The notes: generated by a model not told the origin, from the letters alone. A DNA stretch of 64,000 nt from Pseudarthrobacter siccitolerans (GCF_001046895.1 NZ_CAQI01000053.1:186001-250000); one strand, 5' to 3'; counted from the first letter of the stretch, positions 1-8,850 are shown. Made by a program: numbers and translations.

Positions 1-657
1 GAGCATGCCCAGCATGCCCTCGGTGCCGTTGACCAGGGCCAGGCCTTCCTTCTCGGCGAGGGTGACGGGTTCGATGCCGTGATCGGCGAGCAGTTCCGCT
101 ACGGTGCGCTGGCCGGCGCCGCCCACCAATTCGCCGTCGGGCCCTTCCGCCTGGCCCTCACCCATCAGGACCAGCGCGCAGTGGGACAGCGGGGCGAGGT
201 CCCCGGAGCAGCCCAGTGACCCGAACTCGCGGACCACGGGAGTGATGCCCGCGTTGACGACGTCCACCATGGTCTGCAGGACCACAGGGCGGACGCCGGT
301 GCGGCCGGAGGCAAGGGTCTTGGCGCGCAGGAACATGATGCCGCGCACCACTTCGCGTTCCACGGCCGGGCCCATGCCGGCGGCGTGGCTGCGGATCAGG
401 CTCTTCTGGAGCTGGGTGCGCAGTTCGTTGGGGATGTGGCGGTTGGCGAGGGCGCCGAAGCCCGTGGAGATGCCGTACGCCGGGACGTCGCTGGAGGCGA
501 GGCCGTCGATGTGGGCGCGGACCTTGGCCACCGTTTCCAGGGCATCCGCGGAAATGGTGACCCGGGCGTTGTGGCGCGCGACGGCGACAACATCCTCGGG
601 CGTGACGCCGCTGGAGCCGAGGGTGACGGTCAGCGGTTCGTGGGTTATAGCGGTCAT
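1..657 (-). CDS. hutH: Histidine ammonia-lyase (HutH), N-terminal part
   Basis: Deaminates L-histidine to trans-urocanate, the first step of histidine degradation in the cytosol. The 219 codons present carry the HAL signature GSLGCSGDLAPLSH. The residues that form the MIO prosthetic group are Cys150-Ser151-Gly152 instead of the usual Ala-Ser-Gly, a variant I recall from actinobacterial HutH. The ATG at 657 has an AAGGAA ribosome site. The gene lies 101 bp downstream of hutU on the same strand, so the two are probably co-transcribed. The C-terminal half lies beyond the left edge of the window; nothing suggests it is broken. Confidence 0.95.
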   Translation of the reverse strand, partial: MTAITHEPLTVTLGSSGVTPEDVVAVARHNARVTISADALETVAKVRAHIDGLASSDVPAYGISTGFGALANRHIPNELRTQLQKSLIRSHAAGMGPAVEREVVRGIMFLRAKTLASGRTGVRPVVLQTMVDVVNAGITPVVREFGSLGCSGDLAPLSHCALVLMGEGQAEGPDGELVGGAGQRTVAELLADHGIEPVTLAEKEGLALVNGTEGMLGML

Positions 658-758
658 TGGAAGTTCCTTGTGGTGAGGTTCCATCGACTGCTCCGTACTT
701 GTCGTTTTCGAGGCTCTGAACGACACCTACGGAGCAATGGATGAGGGTTGGTCCGGGA

Positions 759-2468
759 TCAGCGGGTTTCGGCGGGGCCTTCTTGCATGGGGATGCGGAC
801 GCCGCGTTCTTTGGCGACGTCCAGGGCGCGGTCGTAGCCGGCGTCGGCGTGGCGGATGACGCCCATGCCGGGGTCGTTGGTGAGAAGGCGTTCGAGTTTC
901 TGCGCGGCGAGGTCGGTGCCGTCGGCGACGGAGACCTGGCCGGCGTGGATGGAGCGGCCGATGCCGACGCCGCCGCCGTGGTGCAGGGAGACCCAGGTGG
1001 CGCCGGATGCGGTGTTGAGCAGGGCGTTGAGCATGGGCCAGTCGGCGATGGCGTCGGAGCCGTCGGCCATGGCCTCGGTTTCGCGGTAGGGGGAGGCGAC
1101 GGAGCCGGAGTCCAGGTGGTCGCGGCCGATGACGATGGGCGCCTTGACCTTGCCTTCCTTCACGAGCTGGTTGAACAGCAGCCCGGCCTTGGCGCGTTCG
1201 CCGTATCCGAGCCAGCAAATCCGTGCCGGCAGGCCTTCGAATTCGACCCGTTCCTGCGCGGCGTCGATCCAGCGGTGCAGGTGCTTGTTCTCGGGGAACA
1301 GTTCCTTGATGGCCTCGTCGGTGACGCGGATGTCTTCCGGGTCCCCGGACAGGGCCACCCAGCGGAACGGGCCCAGGCCCTCGCAGAACAGGGGCCGGAT
1401 GTAGGCGGGAACGAAGCCGGGGAACTCGAAGGCCCGGGTGTAACCGCCCTTGCGGGCTTCGTCGCGGATGGAGTTGCCGTAGTCGAAGACCTCGGCGCCG
1501 GCGTCCTGGAATTCCACCATGGCCTGCACGTGCCGGGCCATCGATGACTGGGCCTTCTTGGTGAAGCCCTCGGGGTCGGCTTCGGCCTCGCGGTGCCACT
1601 CGGCCACCGTGATGCCCTCGGGCAGGTAGGACAGCGGATCATGGGCGGACGTCTGGTCGGTGACGATGTCCACCGTGAGTTCGCCGGCCTTGTGGCGGCG
1701 CAGGATCTCGGGGAAAACCTCCGCGGCGTTGCCCACGTAGCCCACGGACCAGCCGCGGCGCTCTTCCTTGGCCGCCAGGACCTTGGCGATGGCGGCGTCG
1801 AGGTCGGTTTCCACTTCATCGAGGTAGCGCTTGCCGGCGCGGCGGCGCAGGCGGGTCTCGTCGACGTCGACAATCAGGCAGGCGCCCTCGTTCAGGGTGA
1901 CGGCCAGCGGCTGGGCGCCGCCCATGCCGCCGCAGCCGCCGGTGAGGGTGAGGGTGCCGGCGAGGGTCCCGTTTTCATCGCCGGTGAGCTTGCGGGCGAT
2001 CGCGGCGAAGGTTTCGAAGGTGCCCTGCAGGATGCCCTGGGTGCCGATGTAGATCCAGGATCCGGCGGTCATCTGCCCGTACATCATCAGGCCTTCGGCC
2101 TCGAGCCGGCGGAACTCGGGCCAGGTGGCCCAGTCGCCGACGAGGTTGGAGTTGGCCAGCAGCACGCGCGGGGCCCATTCATTGGTCCGGAACACGCCCA
2201 CGGGCTTGCCGGACTGGACCAGGAGGGTCTCGTCCTTTTCCATGGTTTCCAGGGTGCGGGTGATCGCGTCGAACGCGGCCCAGGAACGGACCGCCCGGCC
2301 CGTGCCGCCGTAGACCACCAGGTCATCCGGACGCTCAGCCACCTCGGGGTCCAGGTTGTTCATCAGCATCCGCAGCGGCGCTTCGGTCTGCCAGGACTTG
2401 GCGGTGAGCTCCGTGCCCCGGGCAGCTTTGACCGGGCGCGCACCGGTGGTGAAATCGGCGGGTGCCAT
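759..2468 (-). CDS. hutU: Urocanate hydratase (urocanase, HutU)
   Basis: Converts urocanate to imidazolone propionate with tightly bound NAD+ as electrophile. The 569 residues match the usual length of about 550-560. The glycine-rich NAD site GGCGGMGGAQPLA lies near residue 175. The catalytic cysteine is Cys418 in ARICWLGYG, matching Cys410 of the Pseudomonas enzyme. The conserved GRDHLDSGSVASPYRETEAM block follows. ATG 2468 is preceded by AAAAGGAG. The gene sits between an IclR regulator and hutH, and two inverted repeats lie in its 200-bp upstream region. The hutI and hutG/F genes are not in the window. Confidence 0.97.
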   Translation of the reverse strand: MAPADFTTGARPVKAARGTELTAKSWQTEAPLRMLMNNLDPEVAERPDDLVVYGGTGRAVRSWAAFDAITRTLETMEKDETLLVQSGKPVGVFRTNEWAPRVLLANSNLVGDWATWPEFRRLEAEGLMMYGQMTAGSWIYIGTQGILQGTFETFAAIARKLTGDENGTLAGTLTLTGGCGGMGGAQPLAVTLNEGACLIVDVDETRLRRRAGKRYLDEVETDLDAAIAKVLAAKEERRGWSVGYVGNAAEVFPEILRRHKAGELTVDIVTDQTSAHDPLSYLPEGITVAEWHREAEADPEGFTKKAQSSMARHVQAMVEFQDAGAEVFDYGNSIRDEARKGGYTRAFEFPGFVPAYIRPLFCEGLGPFRWVALSGDPEDIRVTDEAIKELFPENKHLHRWIDAAQERVEFEGLPARICWLGYGERAKAGLLFNQLVKEGKVKAPIVIGRDHLDSGSVASPYRETEAMADGSDAIADWPMLNALLNTASGATWVSLHHGGGVGIGRSIHAGQVSVADGTDLAAQKLERLLTNDPGMGVIRHADAGYDRALDVAKERGVRIPMQEGPAETR

Positions 2469-2517
2469 GATGGCTCCTTTTCGTTGTGTCTGTTATTTCA
2501 AGAAGTTCTGTATCAAC

Positions 2518-2542
2518 TAAAGCCCTTGGAGAAGGGGCTTTA
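2518..2542. promoter_or_regulatory. Inverted repeat just upstream of hutU
   Basis: Perfect 8-bp arms TAAAGCCC (2518-2525) and GGGCTTTA (2535-2542) flank a 9-nt spacer, about 50 bp before the hutU start. Read leftward, a TTGATA hexamer follows directly, so the repeat overlaps the likely promoter. I infer an operator. A hairpin in the mRNA leader is the alternative. Confidence 0.4.
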
Positions 2543-2597
2543 CAGTGGTTTCGGAAGGGTGCTGTTCGGTATTCCAGACGCTCCCCACCCTCCAGTC

Positions 2598-2652
2598 GCA
2601 CCATCACTTTTGGCTGCCAAAACCCCCGGATAGGGACCAAAGGTGATGGTGC
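2598..2652. promoter_or_regulatory. Long inverted repeat between iclR and hutU
   Basis: GCACCATCACTTTTGG (2598-2613) is repeated in inverted form with 15 of 16 matches at 2637-2652. The left arm also overlaps a perfect 15-bp palindrome, TTTTGG-CTG-CCAAAA (2608-2622). There is no T-run after the hairpin on the leftward strand, which argues against a simple terminator for the regulator gene. TTTTGG/CCAAA half-sites in three places fit a multi-site operator for the adjacent IclR protein; this is inference. Confidence 0.5.
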
Positions 2653-2668
2653 AAAAAGGCGAGGGCGG

Positions 2669-3502
2669 TTACTTGACGGGGCGGCCGTGGAGCCGGAGTG
2701 ACAGTTCGTCGGCGACCTTCCGGACCCGCCCGGCCAGCACCGGCCATTCCTCCACGGGCAGCTTGTCCTCGAGGAAGGTCACGGCGACTGCCGCCGTCGG
2801 CCATCCCAGGTGATCCGTGACGGCGGCGGCGATCGAGCCGAAGCCTGGGGTCACCTCGCCGTGTTCAGTGGCATAGCCGCGCTGCCGGACCTGGTCCAGG
2901 TGGGAGGACAGCGCGGAGTACTTCATGATGGCGCCTTCCACCTCGTGCCGGGCCGTGAAGGCGGCGGCATTCGGGTACAAAGCCCGCACCTGGGACTTGG
3001 GCAGCGCGGCGAGGATGGCCCGTCCGCTGGCGGTGAGGTGGCTGGGGAGCCGGACGCCGACGTCGGTCACCAGGGACGGGCGGTTCTTGGCCCGCTCCTC
3101 CACGATGTACAGCACGTCGCGGCCATGCAGCACGGCCAGGTGGGCACTCTCGCCGAGGGCGTCAACGAGGCTTGCGAGCAGGGGCCGGCCGAGCCGGGAC
3201 AGCGGCTCCTGACGGGAGTAAGCAGAACTGAGCTCGAAGGCGCTGATCCCGAGCCCGTATCGCTGCTCCTCATGCAGGTGGAGCACGAAGCCGTTCGCCT
3301 CCATCACGCCGAGCAGGTGGTAGACGCTGGACCGGGGCAGGCCCAGGGTGGAAGCAATCTGCGACGCCGCCATCGGTCCCCGCCGGGAAGCGAGCAGTTT
3401 GAGGATGCGGAGCGTGTTTTCCGCAGCGGGTACCTTCGATGCCATCTTCGAGGCCGCTTTTGATTCGACGCCGGCCTGCGGCACTGCTTCCGTAGCTAAC
3501 AC
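2669..3502 (-). CDS. IclR-family transcriptional regulator, probably of the hut genes
   Basis: The 277 residues hold an N-terminal winged helix-turn-helix (about residues 25-85, with ASQIASTLGLPRSSVYHLL) and a C-terminal IclR effector domain (about 100-265). The start is GTG 3502 behind GAAGGAGG. It lies upstream of hutU and hutH on the same strand, as hut-linked IclR regulators often do in actinobacteria, so urocanate or histidine is the likely effector. This assignment comes from context; only the family is seen in the sequence. Confidence 0.9.
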   Translation of the reverse strand: MLATEAVPQAGVESKAASKMASKVPAAENTLRILKLLASRRGPMAASQIASTLGLPRSSVYHLLGVMEANGFVLHLHEEQRYGLGISAFELSSAYSRQEPLSRLGRPLLASLVDALGESAHLAVLHGRDVLYIVEERAKNRPSLVTDVGVRLPSHLTASGRAILAALPKSQVRALYPNAAAFTARHEVEGAIMKYSALSSHLDQVRQRGYATEHGEVTPGFGSIAAAVTDHLGWPTAAVAVTFLEDKLPVEEWPVLAGRVRKVADELSLRLHGRPVK

Positions 3503-3687
3503 CGGAGCCTCCTTCGTTTTTCGCTCTACATCCCACTGCTATCCGGGATCCCGTACTTAAGCTTGCGCCCTACTCCCGCCCGCAAACCTCATACAAACAC
3601 GCTTGGTGTCTGGAATACGAGACGCGCACGTCAGCCGGGTCCTGCTGCCCCAGCCGCGGCGGGGCCGTTATTGGGTAGAGTCCGTCT
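3503..3687. promoter_or_regulatory. Divergent promoter region, iclR / DinB-family gene
   Basis: The 185 bp between two divergent genes contain no open frame I can support. On the right side TAGAGT (3676-3681) lies six bases before ATG 3688 with no Shine-Dalgarno, the arrangement of a leaderless transcript. On the left side the regulator has a normal GAAGGAGG site before its GTG. Confidence 0.45.
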
Positions 3688-4260
3688 ATGGACGAAAAAG
3701 AGACGCTGCACCGCTATCTCCGGGCAAGGCGTGACGACCTGCTCGGCAAACTGGATGGCCTGAGCGAGTACGACGTCCGCCGGCCGCTTACGCCCACCGG
3801 AACCAACCTGCTGGGCTTGGTCAAACATGTGGCCAGCGTGGAAGTGGATTATTTCGGCGTGGTGTTTGGCCGTCCCAGCGGACGCCACCTTACCTGGCTG
3901 GACGAGGGCGCCGTCCCGGATGCGGACATGTGGGCGACCGCTGACGAGTCCCGCGAGGACATCATCGAGTTGCACCGCTTCGCCGCTGCGCACAGCGACG
4001 CGACCATCGAAGCATTGCCCGCTGACGCCCCCGGAGTGGTTCCCTGGTGGCCGGACGACCGGCGCAATGTCACCCTGCACCAGATACTGGTCCATATGGT
4101 GACCGAACGCGCCCACCACCTGGGCCACGCTGACATCCTGCGTGAACTCATCGATGGCAGCGCCGGGCAGCGCCCGGGTGATCCGAACCTCACCAGGCGC
4201 AGCGCCGAAGAATGGGCCGCCCACCGCGCCGCCATCGAAGCTGCGGCGAGGCAGGCATGA
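3688..4260 (+). CDS. DinB-like (DUF664) family protein
   Basis: The 190-residue all-helical protein belongs to the DinB/YfiT four-helix-bundle superfamily. Members bind one divalent metal through three histidines; some are mycothiol- or bacillithiol-dependent transferases and most are uncharacterised. The expected histidines appear in LGLVKHVASVE (near residue 47) and in HMVTERAHHLGHADILREL (residues 135-155). The start seems leaderless, with TAGAGT six bases upstream. The stop overlaps the start of the next small gene (ATGA), so the two are translationally coupled. The substrate is unknown. Confidence 0.85.
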   Translation: MDEKETLHRYLRARRDDLLGKLDGLSEYDVRRPLTPTGTNLLGLVKHVASVEVDYFGVVFGRPSGRHLTWLDEGAVPDADMWATADESREDIIELHRFAAAHSDATIEALPADAPGVVPWWPDDRRNVTLHQILVHMVTERAHHLGHADILRELIDGSAGQRPGDPNLTRRSAEEWAAHRAAIEAAARQA

Positions 4261-4469
4261 GCACGCGTGACGTTCCCGCTCAAATAGGAGATCTGCCCCC
4301 GGTTGGCCGGCCCGCCAACAGCGCCCTCCTTCAGGCGGGCATCATTTCCCTGACCGAGGTGGCCTCCCTTGGGCGCCGGGAACTGCTGGCCATGCACGGG
4401 ATTGGCCCCAAAGCCTTACGGATCCTCGAGGAAGCCGCCGCCGAGCGGGGACTCACCTTCGCCGCCTGA
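4257..4469 (+). CDS. Small helix-hairpin-helix protein
   Basis: This 70-residue protein starts at the ATG that overlaps the upstream stop (ATGA, 4257-4260). Its centre reads LLQAGIISLTEVASLGRREL followed by LAMHGIGPKALRILEEAA. That is the helix-hairpin-helix fold with the hairpin GIGPKA, as found in the RNA polymerase alpha C-terminal domain and in small DNA-binding proteins. DNA binding is therefore likely, but the target and role are unknown. Coupling to the DinB-like gene suggests they work together. Confidence 0.8.
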   Translation: MSTRDVPAQIGDLPPVGRPANSALLQAGIISLTEVASLGRRELLAMHGIGPKALRILEEAAAERGLTFAA

Positions 4470-4832
4470 GGAAGCGGTAGTCCCGGATGATGGGGGTGAT
4501 GCTGAAAAAGAAGGAGCCGGTGTCCCTGGATACCCAGCGGACAGCCTGACTTTGAATGCGTCGAGCCGGGCTTCGATCCTTTCGAACTCTGCGAGCTGGC
4601 CCATATAAAAGCCCCTTCTGGCAACTGCATCCACGGTGCGGCCGTAGGGCGATGGCGGGCTATTTTCCATGGCGGCCCCCGGACCAGGACACCCCAGAGT
4701 GCCCAGTGGATTGCCTCAAGAGCTCGTCTGTTTGCGGCGTCCCAGTCTGCTTTGCTTTCCATGCCTCCAGCGTCCCGGACGGGCCCGCCCGGATCATCCT
4801 GCCTTCTTGCCTATGTGCATAACCTGTCCCGC
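4470..4832. other. Gene-poor stretch with degenerate leftward frames
   Basis: This 363-bp stretch lies between the helix-hairpin-helix gene and a broken oxidoreductase. Two leftward open frames overlap here: one starts at 4762 (MESKADWDAANRRALEA) and the other at 4670 (MENSPPSPYGRTVDAVARRG, running on into the HhH gene). Both have plausible actinobacterial composition, neither has a clear ribosome site, and I recognise no family. A single small gene broken by a frameshift is possible. No terminator or promoter is evident. Confidence 0.3.
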
Positions 4833-5808
4833 TCAGACCCTGACAACCACCTTGCCGCGACTCCGCCCCTCACGGAGGTACCGGATGGCGGCCGGCGCTT
4901 CGGCAAGGGGAAAGACCTTGTCCACCGCGGGCTTCACGCTGCCGCCTCCCATCAGCGATGCCAGGGCCTCGAGATCCAGGTGCGTTTCCTTGGCGACAAG
5001 CCCCTTGAACTTCCGGCCCCAAAAACAAGGAGGCCAGCGGCGCTCCGAGGGACCGCTGGAACCCGCCGGTCAGTTTGCCGCCGTTTTCGCCGCCAATGAT
5101 CACCAGGGTGCCCTTGGGGACGAGCAGCCGGCGCAGGAGGGACAGCGGCCGGTTTCCGGCTGTGTCCAGGATGACGTCGTACAGCTTCCCGGCGCCCGCA
5201 ATATCGGTTGTGGTGTAGTCAATGACGGCATCCGCCCCGAGGGAACGCACCAGCTCCACCTTGCCGGTGCTGCAGACCCCTGTCACGTCTGCTCCGAAAG
5301 CCTTGGCCAGCTGGACCGCGAAGGACCCCACTCCCCCGCCCGCACCCAGGACCAGCACCTTCTGGCCGACCGTGACCTGGCCCGCGTCGCGGACAGCCTG
5401 CAGGGCGGTGACACCGGAGATCGGCGCGGCCGCCGCTTCCTCGAAGGAGAGACCACCGGGTTTGCGGGCCGCCTTGTCCTCCTCGGCGCAGGCATATTCG
5501 GCAAAGGATCCCTCGCAGGTTCCAAACACCTCGTCCCCGGGAGCAAAGCGGGTCACTCCACCGCCCACTGCTTCCACAACGCCCGCCACTTCCCGGCCCC
5601 GGACGGGAACTTTCGGCTTCTTCAGCCCGTAGCCAAAGAGGCGGATAAGGTACGGAAGCCCGGCCATCAGATGCCACACGCCCTGGTCGACGCCGGCCGC
5701 CCGCACGCGGATCAGCACCTCGCCGTCGCGGGGCCCGGGCCTGGCAATATCCCGCAGCTCCAGCACGTCCGCCGATCCATAAACGTCCTGCACGATCGCT
5801 TTCACCAT
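4833..5808 (-). pseudogene. Zinc-type alcohol dehydrogenase / quinone oxidoreductase, frameshifted
   Basis: A medium-chain NAD(P)-dependent oxidoreductase of about 324 residues. ATG 5808 has the ribosome site AAGGAG. The catalytic-domain start MVKAIVQDVYGSADVLELRD and the nucleotide site VLVLGAGGGVGSFAVQLAK are intact. After LASLFLG the frame runs into unrelated sequence. The expected ending (RKFKGLVAKETHLDLEAL and further on IRYLREGRSRGKVVVRV, then TGA at 4833-4835) continues in another frame, entered by removing one base from the C4 tract at 5017-5020. The total length, 976 = 3n+1, agrees. This is either a real frameshift or a homopolymer sequencing error. The zinc ligands of true ADHs are absent, so it is of the QOR type. 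Confidence 0.85.
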
Positions 5809-6047
5809 GATCTCCTTCAGGCTGACGGTACGGGGGCACAACAACCTCATCCGTCCGGTTACCGGCGGCCCCTCAGGGTAAGGAAAAGGCCGGGGTCGCG
5901 TCAAGGGTCCGCCTCTGAACCGAAAACGCAGCGATCCACCGTCCAATCTGAAATGAAAGACACCAAGGCCCCGTGAGGCTCATCACGTCAGCCTCGGAGG
6001 TGGTCTGCTGGTTACCGGCCCCCTCCCAAAGACGAGAAGGTATTTGT

Positions 6048-7541
6048 ATGCAACAAGCCCCAACCCCAACCAGGAACGACAGTGCTGCCGGAAAACAGAA
6101 GCCGGCTGCCGCCGTCGGAAGCGTCCTGAACCGGGGGCTGAACGTGCGCCACATCCGGTTCATGGCCCTCGGCTCGGCAATCGGCACCGGCCTCTTCTAC
6201 GGTTCAGCCTCCGCAATCCAGAAGGCCGGCCCGGCCGTACTGCTGGCCTACATCATCGGCGGGGCGGCAGTTTTTATGGTGATGCGCGCGCTCGGTGAAA
6301 TGGCCGTCCGGCACCCGGTGTCCGGCTCCTTCGGCCAGTACGCCAGCCGCTATCTCGGCCCGCTGGCCGGCTTCATCACCGGCTGGACCTACGTGTTTGA
6401 AATGGCCATCGTGGCGATCGCGGACGTCACGGCATTCAGTATCTACATGGGCTTCTGGTTTCCCCAAGTGGAGCGCTGGGTCTGGATCCTGGCGATCATC
6501 TTCTTCCTGGCCGCCCTGAACCTGCTGAGCGTGAAGGTCTTCGGCGAACTCGAATTCTGGTTCTCGCTGATCAAGGTGGTGGCCATCATCGCCATGATCG
6601 CCGGCGGCGCCGCCATTATCGTGTTCGGCTTCCAGGCTGCCGGTACAACTGTCGCACCAGGCCTGGGCAACCTCGTGGAGCACGGCGGGTTCCTCCCGTT
6701 CGGCTTCGAAGGGCTGCTCGCGTCCTTCGCCGTGGTGATGTTCGCCTTTGGCGGGATCGAGACCCTCGGCATCACCGCGGGCGAAGCAGCCGACCCCAAG
6801 AAGGTCATCCCCAAGGCAGTCAATACCGTTCCCGTCCGCGTCCTGCTGTTCTACGTCCTCACCCTGGGCGTGCTTATGAGCCTCTTCCCGTGGAACGAGA
6901 TCGGCAGCAACGGCAGCCCCTTCGTCCAGATTTTCAGCGGGCTGGGCATCCCCGCCGCCCCGCATATCCTGAACGCCGTGGTGATCACGGCCGCACTCTC
7001 CGCCATCAACAGCGACATCTTCGGCGCCGGCCGCATCCTCTTCGGACTCTCCCGCCAAGGCCACGCCCCTGCCGCTTTCGGCAAGGTGTCCCGGCATGGG
7101 GTGCCGTGGATGACGGTAGTGATGATGGCGGGCATCCTCCTGGTGGGTGTGGTCCTGAACGCCGTCATTCCCGAGGACGTCTTTATCCTCATCGCATCCA
7201 TCGCGACCTTCGCCACCGTCTGGGTCTGGGTGATGATCCTTGCTTCGCATGTGGCCATGAAGCGGGAAATCGCGCGAAGCGGCCTGCCGGCGTCGGAATT
7301 TCCTTCGCCATGGTGGCCTGCCGCGTCGGTCCTCACCATTGCCTTCATGGCACTGGTGATCGCCGTCCTCGGCGCCTTCGAAGACACCCGGATCGCCTTG
7401 TATGTTGGCGGCGCCTGGCTGGCGCTCCTCGTCCTTGCGTACCGTTTGTGGATCAAGGGTGACGGACGACGGCGGGCCGAACTGGTGGATGAAACGTCGC
7501 CGCTGCCGGTGGTCACCACCGCTGTTTCCGCCCGCAGCTAG
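6048..7541 (+). CDS. APC-family amino acid permease
   Basis: An inner-membrane amino acid:proton symporter of 497 residues with about 12 hydrophobic helices. The family signature near the N-terminus is HIRFMALGSAIGTGLF (helix 1, with the substrate-binding GSAIGTG). FAFGGIETLGITAGEA in helix 6 is typical of the AAT subfamily, which carries proline, GABA, histidine and aromatic amino acids. ATG 6048 follows GAGAAGG. An in-frame ATG at 5973 would add 25 unlikely residues. The nearby hut genes make histidine a possible substrate, but five unrelated genes intervene. Confidence 0.92.
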   Translation: MQQAPTPTRNDSAAGKQKPAAAVGSVLNRGLNVRHIRFMALGSAIGTGLFYGSASAIQKAGPAVLLAYIIGGAAVFMVMRALGEMAVRHPVSGSFGQYASRYLGPLAGFITGWTYVFEMAIVAIADVTAFSIYMGFWFPQVERWVWILAIIFFLAALNLLSVKVFGELEFWFSLIKVVAIIAMIAGGAAIIVFGFQAAGTTVAPGLGNLVEHGGFLPFGFEGLLASFAVVMFAFGGIETLGITAGEAADPKKVIPKAVNTVPVRVLLFYVLTLGVLMSLFPWNEIGSNGSPFVQIFSGLGIPAAPHILNAVVITAALSAINSDIFGAGRILFGLSRQGHAPAAFGKVSRHGVPWMTVVMMAGILLVGVVLNAVIPEDVFILIASIATFATVWVWVMILASHVAMKREIARSGLPASEFPSPWWPAASVLTIAFMALVIAVLGAFEDTRIALYVGGAWLALLVLAYRLWIKGDGRRRAELVDETSPLPVVTTAVSARS

Positions 7542-7578
7542 GCATCGACCCCCGGCGGGGCCAGGGCTATCATCAGGC

Positions 7579-8211
7579 ATGGTTCCGTTCCCCCATGTCC
7601 TGGCGTTTGCGCTGACCTCGCTGGTCCTCATCGCCATCCCCGGCCCCAGCGTGCTGTTTGTCATCGGCCGTTCGCTCGCCCTCGGACGCAAGGGCGGACT
7701 CCTGAGTGTGCTGGGCAACGCCCTGGGGATGGTGCCGCAGATCATCGCCGTAGCCCTGGGGGTTGGCGTAGTCCTGGCACAGTCGGTGGTGCTGTTCACC
7801 ATCATCAAAATCGCCGGTGCGGCCTACCTGGTGCACCTCGGTATCCAGGCGATCCGGCACCGGGGCGGAACGGCGGCGGCCGGCCCGGTGCCGCCGTCGT
7901 CCACGTGGCGCATGGTGCGGGAGGGTTTCCTGGTGGGTGCCACGAACCCCAAGACGATCGTGTTCTTTGTTGCGGTGCTGCCCCAGTTCGTTGACTACGC
8001 GGCGGGCAGCATTCCGCTGCAACTCGCGTTGCTCGGTGTCATTTTCCTGGTAATAGCGCTGGTTTCGGACAGCATCTGGGCCTTGGCCGCCGGCACCGCC
8101 CGGCACTGGTTCGCCCGCTCCCCGAAGCGCATCGCCAGCCTCAGCGCCGCAGGCGGAGTCATGATGATCGGCCTCGGCGGAACACTGGCACTGACGGGCA
8201 GCAAGTCCTGA
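7579..8211 (+). CDS. LysE/RhtB-family amino acid exporter
   Basis: A 210-residue membrane protein with six predicted hydrophobic segments. It has the LysE/RhtB signature IPGPSVLFVIGRSLALGRKGG near residue 20 (VLIAIPGPS) and the second conserved block GATNPKTIVFFVAVLPQF. Such proteins export amino acids or homoserine lactones; the substrate cannot be read from sequence. TATCAT (7568-7573) lies five bases before the ATG and no Shine-Dalgarno is visible, so the mRNA may be leaderless. Confidence 0.9.
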   Translation: MVPFPHVLAFALTSLVLIAIPGPSVLFVIGRSLALGRKGGLLSVLGNALGMVPQIIAVALGVGVVLAQSVVLFTIIKIAGAAYLVHLGIQAIRHRGGTAAAGPVPPSSTWRMVREGFLVGATNPKTIVFFVAVLPQFVDYAAGSIPLQLALLGVIFLVIALVSDSIWALAAGTARHWFARSPKRIASLSAAGGVMMIGLGGTLALTGSKS

Positions 8212-8220
8212 TTGCCCTCG

Positions 8221-8670
8221 TCACCGCTGCGCCGCGGCCGCCCCGGTGGCGGCCAGCATGTCGGTGAATGTCGCCGTCAGCATCCTGTCGATCAACGGGC
8301 CGGTGAAGCGGCCGATGACGCCGCCCCGGGGAACATACCGGTAGTCGAAGGTGGCCAGGGTCCCGTTGCCGTCCTGCTCGAGCCTGAGCGAGGAGGCGGC
8401 CCGCTTGAACGGCACCAACGCACTCGGCTGGTTCCCGGTATCGATCCGGCGGCCTTCCTCCCAAGCGGTGACGGTCTCCTCCATGCTGCCTATAGGCTTC
8501 AGGTCTACGTGGCGCCGGGCGCCCACGCCGGTGGCCTGGTCACCGATGGCTCTCGTTGCCCTCAAGCCACTCCAATGGTTCGCGAGGTTCGGGAAGTCCG
8601 CGTAGAGCGCCCATACGGAATCCCTGGACGCCGACATGCGGCGTTGCACCATGATGTGGCGTTCCGGCAT
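8221..8670 (-). CDS. SRPBCC (polyketide cyclase/START-like) protein
   Basis: A 149-residue single-domain protein of the helix-grip fold. MVQRRMSASRDSVWALYADF gives the usual first strand and helix, and the last helix ends GPLIDRMLTATFTDMLAA. These proteins bind small hydrophobic ligands, and no catalytic residue can be assigned. ATG 8670 was chosen because GGAG lies 8 bases upstream; ATG 8676 is possible. It converges on the LysE gene with a 9-bp gap. Confidence 0.85.
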   Translation of the reverse strand: MPERHIMVQRRMSASRDSVWALYADFPNLANHWSGLRATRAIGDQATGVGARRHVDLKPIGSMEETVTAWEEGRRIDTGNQPSALVPFKRAASSLRLEQDGNGTLATFDYRYVPRGGVIGRFTGPLIDRMLTATFTDMLAATGAAAAQR

Positions 8671-8850
8671 GATCATCACTCCAAGCGTCCGGCTGCCTGC
8701 AGGGTAACGCGCTGCTCCGTTCATCATCACGCCGGTGGATGCAGCGGCGCAATGCCGTTGGACTGCCGACTTCGGGGTCCTGGTTGGCCGGCAGGCATGG
8801 CCGGGCAACCAGGACCATTCCGTCAGTCGGCGTCGGTCAGGCGGCGACCG

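Noticed and set aside
1593..2633. A 346-codon rightward open frame antisense to hutU
   Set aside because: It is rich in Gly, Ala and His, matches no family and mirrors the third-position GC bias of hutU; such antisense frames are common in high-GC genomes.
2598..2652. Intrinsic terminator of the iclR gene
   Set aside because: The hairpin lacks a T-run on the leftward strand; the nested palindromes fit operator sites better, though a weak terminator cannot be excluded.
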